A stretch of 64,000 bases of DNA from Dactylosporangium siamense. Lineage in GTDB: Bacteria; Actinomycetota; Actinomycetes; Mycobacteriales; Micromonosporaceae. Positions 58,665-64,000 of the stretch are shown here, piece by piece. The position numbers were made by a program, and so were the translations under genes. The stretch covers positions 1 through 64,000 of the forward strand of contig NZ_BONQ01000155.1 in NCBI RefSeq assembly GCF_016862795.1, read 5' to 3'. The stretch's first letter is position 1, and each line of letters opens with the position of its first letter. The notes under the pieces are model-generated. The model ran no database searches. It was not told the DNA's origin and saw nothing but the letters and a program-made list of their open reading frames with translations.

Positions 58665-61568
58665 TCAGGGGGCGGTCGGCAGGGTGAAGGTGAACGTAGT
58701 CCCGGTCGGCTCGGTCGGGGTGGCGGTGATCGTGCCGTGGTGCGCGTCGACGATGGCCTTGGTGACGGCCAGGCCGAGGCCGGTGCCCTTGATGCCGTGC
58801 GCGAGCGCGGTCGAGGCGCGGAAGAACCGGGTGAACAGCTGCTGGTACTGCTCGGGCGGGACGCCGATGCCGGTGTCGCTGACGCTGACGGCGGCGTCGT
58901 CGCCGGTGCCCACGGCGGCGACCGTGACCGTCCCGCCGGCCGGGGTGTACTTGACGGCGTTGGAGAGCAGGTTGTCCAGCACCTGCCGCAGCCGCGCCGG
59001 GTCGGCCCGCACCGTCAGGTTCGCGCCGGGTTCGAGCCGGACCGTGAGACCCTTGGCGTCCGCGGCCGGCCGGTGATCCTCGATCGCCTCCCGCAACGCC
59101 CTGGTCAGTGACAGCGGCCGCGGGTTGACCGCGAGGCTCGCGCTGCCGAGCCGGGCCAGGTCCAGCAGGTCGTCGACGAGCTGCTGCATGTGGCTGCTGT
59201 GCCGGAAGATGACCTCGCCGTAGCGGCGCACCTCGTCGGTGACGCCGGGCTCGTCGCCGATGATCTCCGCGTAGCCGAGGATCGTGCCGATCGGGTTGCG
59301 CAGCTCGTGCGAGACGAGGGCGACGAGGTCGTCCTTCATCCGGTCCAGCTCCCGCAGCCGCTCCACCTGCTGCCGCTGCTCGGCGAGGAGCTCCTCACGG
59401 TGCTCGGCGAGGACGCGGCGCTCGGTGACGTTGCTGCTCATCCCGTCCAGGAACAGCCGGCCGTCCTCCCGCCGGGCCAGCGCGCGGGTCCACACCCAGC
59501 GTGTGACGCCGTCGAAGCCGAGGACCCGGACCTCCATCTCCGCCGGCTGGTCCGCGGCGATGGACGCGTTGAACCCGCGGAACTCCTTGATGTCGTCCGG
59601 GTGCACCCGCTCGGCGAGGACCATGGCCAGGTCGGTGCCGCTGGGCATCGGCGAGCCGAACACCCCGGCGCCGTCGGGGCTGGCGTACACCGACCGGACC
59701 GTCTGGTCCGGCAGCACCTCGACGGTCCAGACGTAGTCGTTGACCCGGGCGATGACGCGGTCGAAGTCCAGGCGCGCGGCCGCGAGGGCGGTGGTGAGGT
59801 CGTCGGCGCGCAGCCGCTCGATCTGCCGGGCGATGTGCGCGCAGACGCCGTCGAGCATCGCCACGACGTCCGGGTCCGGCGGGACGAGCCGCTCGGTGGC
59901 GAAGACGAGGACACCGAGCACGGTCCCGCCGCTGAGGACCGGCAACCCGATCACGGCGTGCAGCCCCGCGGCGACGGCGGCGGCCGTGCGTTTCGAGGCG
60001 TACGGCAGCCGGTTGACGTCGGCGATCCACTGCGGCCGCCCGGTGCGCCAGACCTGGCCGATCATCCCGCCGTCACGGGTGACCGGCGGCGGATCGTGGA
60101 GGAAGTCCGGCCGGGCCCGGCCGGGGCTGGCCCAGACGCCGAGCCGGATCGCCGTGTCGGTGTCCGGGTCGACGTGCCAGTACTCGCCGAACGCCCAGTC
60201 CAGCGCGACCGTGACCGCCTCGATGACGGCCTCCGCCGCCTGCGCCGCGCCGCCCGCGGTCGTCAACGCCTCCGCCACGGCGAGCTGCGCGTCCCTGAGC
60301 CGCTCGGCCTGGTGCGCCTCGGTGATGTCGTGCATCGCCACGACCGCGCCGAGCCGCTGGCCGTCCGGGGCGTCGATCGGCTGGCCGTTGCACAGGAACC
60401 GCCGCTGCACGCCGCCCGGGCCGCCGACGACCAGTTCCTCGCCGTGGACGTGCTCCCCGGCGAACGCGCGGGCGAGCGGCACCTGGTCGGGTCGCAGCAG
60501 CCGCCGGCCGTCCGCGGCGAACAGCTGAAACCGCTCCGCCCAGGTCTGCCCCGTGGTCGGTTCCACCGGCACGCCCTGGTGCGCGTCGTGGAACGCGCGG
60601 TTGACCGTGGCGAGCCGGCCCTCGCTGTCGCAGGCGACCACGGCCGTGTCGAGGCTGTCCAGCAGCGCCCGCTGGAACGTGCGCTCGGCCTCCAGCTGCC
60701 GCCGCGCCGCCTGCCGGTTGCTCAGGTCGTGCACGAACGCGTGCACGACCGCCCGGTCGCGTTCGACGTACACCTGGGCGACGACCTCGATCGGGAACCT
60801 CCGGCCGGCCCGGTCCACCGCCGTGACCTCGAGGGTCGCGGCGGATCCGCGGCCGGCCGCACCGGCCAGCCAGGCGGCGAAGGCGTCGCGGCTCTCGTCG
60901 GCGACGACCACGCCGGCCGGCCGGCCGAGGGTCTCCGCCGCGGACCGGCCGAACATCCGCTCCGCGGCGAGGTTCCAGGCCAGCACGGCGCCGGCGGCGT
61001 CGAGCGACAGGAACGCGTCCGCGGCGCTGTCCAGCACCGCCTGGGTGCGCGTCGAGGCAAGCATCAGCTCGCTGTTGGCCAGCCGCAGGGCCAGCTCGAC
61101 CTCGGCGGCGCCGGCCAGGTCCGCGACCGTGTCGAGCTCCTCGGCGGTCCACTGCCGCGGCCCGTCGTCGACGACACAGAACGCGCCGAGCACCTGCCCG
61201 TCCGGCGTGCGCAGCGGGTGCCCGGCGCAGGCGGGTCCCAGCCGGGCGCCGGCCGGGTCCAGGCGGCCGCCGGTCACGGCCGCCGGCGCGTCGTCGTCCA
61301 CCACGCTCCGGCAGAGGTCGGCCACCGGCGAGTCCAGCCCGATGGCGGGCCCGGCCACACTGACGAACACCTGCCGGTGGGCGTCGAGCAGGGACACCAG
61401 GGCGGAGGGCACGCCGACCGCCCGCCGGGCGAGGCGGGTCAGGCGGTCCAGCGAGGGCACCCCGGCGGCCTGCAGCAGCCCGGTGGCGTGCAGCGACTCC
61501 AGGCGCGCCGGATCACCGGCGCGCCCCGCGGGCGTCGCACCCGCCGATCGTGACCCACGACCCCGCAC
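58665..61568 (-). CDS. Multi-sensor (GAF/PAS) histidine kinase
   Basis: The 967-residue soluble kinase has, in order, a GAF domain (about 20-165), a PAS domain (170-290), a second PAS (295-420), a GAF (425-600), a PAS (605-730), a HisKA dimer/phospho-acceptor domain with H754 in SHELRNPIGTILGY, and a HATPase (about 840-965; NLLSNAVKYT, DTGIGVP, KGTGLGLAV). No membrane helix is visible, so signals are intracellular. No response regulator is next to it. The GTG at 61568 is the only good start; the divergent PIG-L gene begins 62 bp away. The GAF domains lack obvious haem or bilin Cys motifs. Confidence 0.9.
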   Translation of the reverse strand: MRGRGSRSAGATPAGRAGDPARLESLHATGLLQAAGVPSLDRLTRLARRAVGVPSALVSLLDAHRQVFVSVAGPAIGLDSPVADLCRSVVDDDAPAAVTGGRLDPAGARLGPACAGHPLRTPDGQVLGAFCVVDDGPRQWTAEELDTVADLAGAAEVELALRLANSELMLASTRTQAVLDSAADAFLSLDAAGAVLAWNLAAERMFGRSAAETLGRPAGVVVADESRDAFAAWLAGAAGRGSAATLEVTAVDRAGRRFPIEVVAQVYVERDRAVVHAFVHDLSNRQAARRQLEAERTFQRALLDSLDTAVVACDSEGRLATVNRAFHDAHQGVPVEPTTGQTWAERFQLFAADGRRLLRPDQVPLARAFAGEHVHGEELVVGGPGGVQRRFLCNGQPIDAPDGQRLGAVVAMHDITEAHQAERLRDAQLAVAEALTTAGGAAQAAEAVIEAVTVALDWAFGEYWHVDPDTDTAIRLGVWASPGRARPDFLHDPPPVTRDGGMIGQVWRTGRPQWIADVNRLPYASKRTAAAVAAGLHAVIGLPVLSGGTVLGVLVFATERLVPPDPDVVAMLDGVCAHIARQIERLRADDLTTALAAARLDFDRVIARVNDYVWTVEVLPDQTVRSVYASPDGAGVFGSPMPSGTDLAMVLAERVHPDDIKEFRGFNASIAADQPAEMEVRVLGFDGVTRWVWTRALARREDGRLFLDGMSSNVTERRVLAEHREELLAEQRQQVERLRELDRMKDDLVALVSHELRNPIGTILGYAEIIGDEPGVTDEVRRYGEVIFRHSSHMQQLVDDLLDLARLGSASLAVNPRPLSLTRALREAIEDHRPAADAKGLTVRLEPGANLTVRADPARLRQVLDNLLSNAVKYTPAGGTVTVAAVGTGDDAAVSVSDTGIGVPPEQYQQLFTRFFRASTALAHGIKGTGLGLAVTKAIVDAHHGTITATPTEPTGTTFTFTLPTAP

Positions 61569-61629
61569 ACCCTGTTATCGGCGCCACGGCGACCGACCTG
61601 AGCCCGGCGCGCTGGATAGGGTGGGTCGC

Positions 61630-62463
61630 ATGGCTCAACGACCCCTGACACTGATGGCAGTGCACGCGCACCCCGACGACGAGGCGACCGGCACCGGTGG
61701 CGTGCTGGCCAGATACGCCTCGGAAGGGATCACGACGGTGCTGGTGACCTGCACCGACGGGCGCTGCGGGGACGGACCCGGCGGGGTCAAACCGGGAGAG
61801 CCGGGCCACGACCCCGAGGCGGTGGCCGCGATGCGCCTCGTGGAGCTCGAGGCCAGCTGCGCCGCGCTGAAGGTCGCGCACCTGGAGGTGCTCGGCTACC
61901 CGGACTCCGGGATGATGGGCTGGCCGACCAACGACGTGGCCGGCTCGTTCTGGACCACGCCCGTGCCGGACGCCGCGCAGCGCCTCGCCGCGCTCATCGA
62001 CAGGTATCAGCCGGACGTGATCGTCACCTACGACGAGAACGGCTTCTACGGGCACCCGGACCACATCCAGGCGCACCGGATCACGATGGCCGCGGTCGAG
62101 CTGACCGGCAGCCCGGCCAAGGTGTACTGGACGACGGTCCCGCGCTCCGGCATGGAGAAGTTCGGCGAGACGCTGCGCGAGCTGGGCGTCGAGTTCCCCG
62201 AGCCGGATCCCGACGCGCCGCCGGCCGGTCCGCCGATGGGCCTGCCCGACGAGGAGATCTCGACGTGGGTGGACACCAGGGCGTTCGGGGCGCAGAAGTT
62301 CGACGCGCTCGCCGCGCACGCCAGCCAGGGCGAGAACATCTTCTTCCTGCGCATGGGCAAGGAGAAGTTCACCGAGCTGATGGGGATGGAGACCTTCGTG
62401 CGGGTGCGCGACACCACGGGTGCGCCGCTGCCGGAGGACGACCTGTTCGCCGGGCTGCGCTGA
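61630..62463 (+). CDS. PIG-L family deacetylase (Mca/MshB relative)
   Basis: The 277-residue zinc enzyme begins with AVHAHPDDEATGTGGVLARY; AHPDDE is the metal-binding and catalytic motif (about 13-18). HPDH in TYDENGFYGHPDHIQ gives the second His (about 140). It is closer to the Mca/MshB group of mycothiol amidases and deacetylases than the protein at 2413-3126, but the resemblance does not prove either activity. The ATG at 61630 follows TAGGGT by seven bases (leaderless type). It is divergent from the histidine kinase. Confidence 0.88.
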   Translation: MAQRPLTLMAVHAHPDDEATGTGGVLARYASEGITTVLVTCTDGRCGDGPGGVKPGEPGHDPEAVAAMRLVELEASCAALKVAHLEVLGYPDSGMMGWPTNDVAGSFWTTPVPDAAQRLAALIDRYQPDVIVTYDENGFYGHPDHIQAHRITMAAVELTGSPAKVYWTTVPRSGMEKFGETLRELGVEFPEPDPDAPPAGPPMGLPDEEISTWVDTRAFGAQKFDALAAHASQGENIFFLRMGKEKFTELMGMETFVRVRDTTGAPLPEDDLFAGLR

Positions 62464-62529
62464 GCCACGGTTTGGGGGGACCTTAAGCGTTCCTTTGGTA
62501 CGGGTGGGGTTGTCCGGGGTGCGGCTACC

Positions 62530-63429
62530 ATGCCGTTCGTGCTGGACAACCCGGAACCCTCGCCGTGGTGGATGCGCCGCCGGACCTGGGTGGTCGCGGC
62601 CGCCGGCGCCGTCGTGGCAGGCACCGCGACCGTCGCGCTCGTCGCGCAGTCGTCCGGGGCCGCCTGCGCCGCGGCCGCCGCCTCGGCCGGCCAGGCGACG
62701 TACTACGCGGCCGACGGCGGCGGCAACTGCTCGTTCGACCCGGTGTCGAACCCGCTCGTCGTGGCCCTCGGCAACGCCGAGTACGCCGCCGGTGCCGCGT
62801 GCGGCGGTTACCTGGACGTCAAGGGTCCGAAGGGCACGGTGCGGGTGAAGGTCACCGACCGCTGCCCGGAGTGCGCCGCCGGCCACCTGGATCTCAGCAG
62901 GCAGGCGTTCGCGAAGATCGGTGACCCGGTCGCCGGGATCATCAAGGTGACGTACAGCAAGGTGACCAGCCCGCCGGCGCCCGGCCCGATGACGGTGCGG
63001 GTGAAGGAGGGCTCGTCGCGGTACTGGCTGGCGCTGCGCCTGGACAACACCGGCAACCCGCTGTCCGCGGTGGAGCTGCAGTCCGGCGGCGGCTGGAAGG
63101 CGTTGAGCCACACCGACTACAACTACTGGATCGCCCAGAACGGTGCCGGCACCGGCCCGTTCACGATCCGGGCGACCGACACCGCCGGGCGGCGCACGAC
63201 CCTGACCGGGGTGACGCTGACCGTCGGCACCGTGCAGCGCCCGGGAGCCACCGCCACCACCGCCGCCTCCGCGCCGAAGACCCCGGCGGCCAGCAGGCCG
63301 GGCACCGCCGCGGCCGAGTCGGCGCCGGTGTCGCCGCCGCCCACCGGCGAACCGGCCGGTGCAGCCGCCACCGAGGCCGGCACCGAGGTCACCGCCGCGG
63401 CCGCCCAGCCACCCGCGAGATGCGGCTGA
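62530..63429 (+). CDS. Bacterial expansin-like protein (DPBB plus CBM63-like domain)
   Basis: The 299-residue protein has an N-terminal membrane anchor/signal (about 16-43), then a double-psi beta-barrel (about 50-140; GQATYYAADGGGNCSF, YAAGAACGGYLDV, VTDRCPECAAGHLDLS with the key Asp). A C-terminal beta domain follows (about 145-240; PMTVRVKEGSSRYWLALRLD, GGGWKALSHTDYNYW) as in EXLX1-type expansins, ending in a Pro/Thr/Ala tail. Expansins loosen cellulose networks without hydrolysis. The ATG at 62530 overlaps TACCAT; a GTG at 62539 lies seven bases after that box and may be the true leaderless start. Confidence 0.85.
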   Translation: MPFVLDNPEPSPWWMRRRTWVVAAAGAVVAGTATVALVAQSSGAACAAAAASAGQATYYAADGGGNCSFDPVSNPLVVALGNAEYAAGAACGGYLDVKGPKGTVRVKVTDRCPECAAGHLDLSRQAFAKIGDPVAGIIKVTYSKVTSPPAPGPMTVRVKEGSSRYWLALRLDNTGNPLSAVELQSGGGWKALSHTDYNYWIAQNGAGTGPFTIRATDTAGRRTTLTGVTLTVGTVQRPGATATTAASAPKTPAASRPGTAAAESAPVSPPPTGEPAGAAATEAGTEVTAAAAQPPARCG

Positions 63430-63439
63430 GTGGCCCCGG

Positions 63440-64000
63440 TCAGCGCCGGCCGGTCAGGTAACCGCCCATCGTCGTGAAGTAGTCGGTGGCCGCCAGCTCG
63501 GTGCCGTCTTCGGTGCGGATCCGCTCGACGGCCAGGCCGTGGCTGCGGCCGCGGCGGGCCTCGGCGCCGGCCACGATGACCACGGCGTCGCCCTCGCGGA
63601 TGAAGATCCGGCCGGGGGTGCCGCCGTAGATGCCCTTGGACACCGACGCGGCGACGATGCGGATGCGCTGGCCGCGGTGATAGGTGAACGCGTTCGGGTA
63701 CGGGTCGGACTGCGCCCGCACGAGCCGGTCCAGGTCCTCCGCCGGCCAGGTCCAGTCGATGCGGCTGTCCTCCTCGGCCCGCTTGTGGAAGAAGCTCGCC
63801 CTGGAGCGGTCCTGCGGGGTCCAGTCGGCGCGGCCGGACGCGATCAGGTCCAGGCCGTCCACGGTGATCGGGCCGAACAGCTCCAGGGTCTTGTGGAACA
63901 GGTCGGTGGTGGTGTCCCGGTCGCCGACGGGGACCGCCCGCTGCAGCACGATGTCACCGGCGTCCAGCCCGGCGTCCATCATGTGCGCGGTGACCCCGAC
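63440..64000 (-). CDS. Formyltransferase-family protein, 5' part outside window
   Basis: Only the last 186 residues are in the window. TAHMMDAGLDAGDIVLQRAV is the family segment that follows the catalytic His-Asp region of methionyl-tRNA formyltransferase and ArnA-type enzymes, and RIDWTWPAEDLDRLVRAQSDPYP starts the C-terminal domain. A short C-terminal beta-barrel follows. The catalytic Asn-His-Asp set lies upstream, outside the window. Alternatives are a sugar-nucleotide N-formyltransferase or an Fmt paralogue. Confidence 0.8.
   Translation of the reverse strand, partial: VGVTAHMMDAGLDAGDIVLQRAVPVGDRDTTTDLFHKTLELFGPITVDGLDLIASGRADWTPQDRSRASFFHKRAEEDSRIDWTWPAEDLDRLVRAQSDPYPNAFTYHRGQRIRIVAASVSKGIYGGTPGRIFIREGDAVVIVAGAEARRGRSHGLAVERIRTEDGTELAATDYFTTMGGYLTGRR

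Noticed and set aside
59190-61553. 787-codon open frame antisense to the histidine kinase
   Set aside because: All kinase, GAF and PAS motifs are on the minus strand.

Overview
The window is high-GC actinobacterial DNA. Reasons: very GC-rich third codon positions, frequent GTG/TTG starts, many 4-bp ATGA/GTGA gene overlaps, many apparently leaderless promoters (TANNNT 6-8 nt before the start codon), a fused CydDC, mycothiol-type enzymes and CBM2-tailed secreted hydrolases. A Micromonosporaceae-like soil actinomycete (Actinoplanes/Dactylosporangium type) is my best guess; this is inference, not a database match. No rRNA, tRNA, CRISPR array, transposase or prophage was recognised.

Layout. 0-6.5 kb: mixed housekeeping and accessory genes (GNAT fusion, KdpE-like regulator, PIG-L deacetylase, stand-alone condensation-domain protein, LRR-like protein, DUF4304). 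6.5-19.2 kb: a glucuronoxylan/aldouronate locus with two LacI regulators, a CE7 esterase, an LplB/LplC-type ABC importer with lipoprotein, GH39, a YesL-like DUF624 protein, GH67 alpha-glucuronidase and a secreted CE15-CBM2 glucuronoyl esterase. 19.2-29 kb: TetR and Crp/Fnr regulators, a 16-bp tandem repeat, a BlaI/M56 pair and a cytochrome bd operon cydA-cydB-cydDC whose fused ABC subunit carries expanded repeats. 28.8-44.9 kb: AlkB hydroxylase with TetR, a frameshifted L12-CTD protein, DUF4386/TetR, DUF4132, aldo/keto reductases, hydrolases, a CPBP protease, a metallophosphoesterase and a second condensation-domain protein. 45.1-54.6 kb: a second polysaccharide block with secreted GH10-CBM2 xylanase, secreted CE1-type esterase-CBM2, cytoplasmic GH3, a third LacI regulator and a second sugar ABC importer. 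54.5-64 kb: Clp-N-like protein, mycothiol-dependent isomerase-family protein, TetR plus quinone-oxidoreductase-like enzyme, a 19-residue lysine-rich micropeptide, a GAF/PAS histidine kinase, a second PIG-L deacetylase, an expansin-like protein and a truncated formyltransferase.

How they fit together. Secreted GH10, CE1 and CE15 enzymes, each with a CBM2, would open acetylated glucuronoxylan and its lignin esters, and the expansin-like protein could loosen the wall. Oligosaccharides would enter through the two ABC importers, neither with its own ATPase, and be finished in the cytoplasm by GH67, GH39, GH3 and CE7. The palindrome GAAA-S-TTTC occurs at promoters of both blocks, 35-40 kb apart, which suggests one LacI-family regulon joining them. 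All three LacI genes appear to be self-controlled from leaderless promoters with an overlapping or adjacent palindrome.
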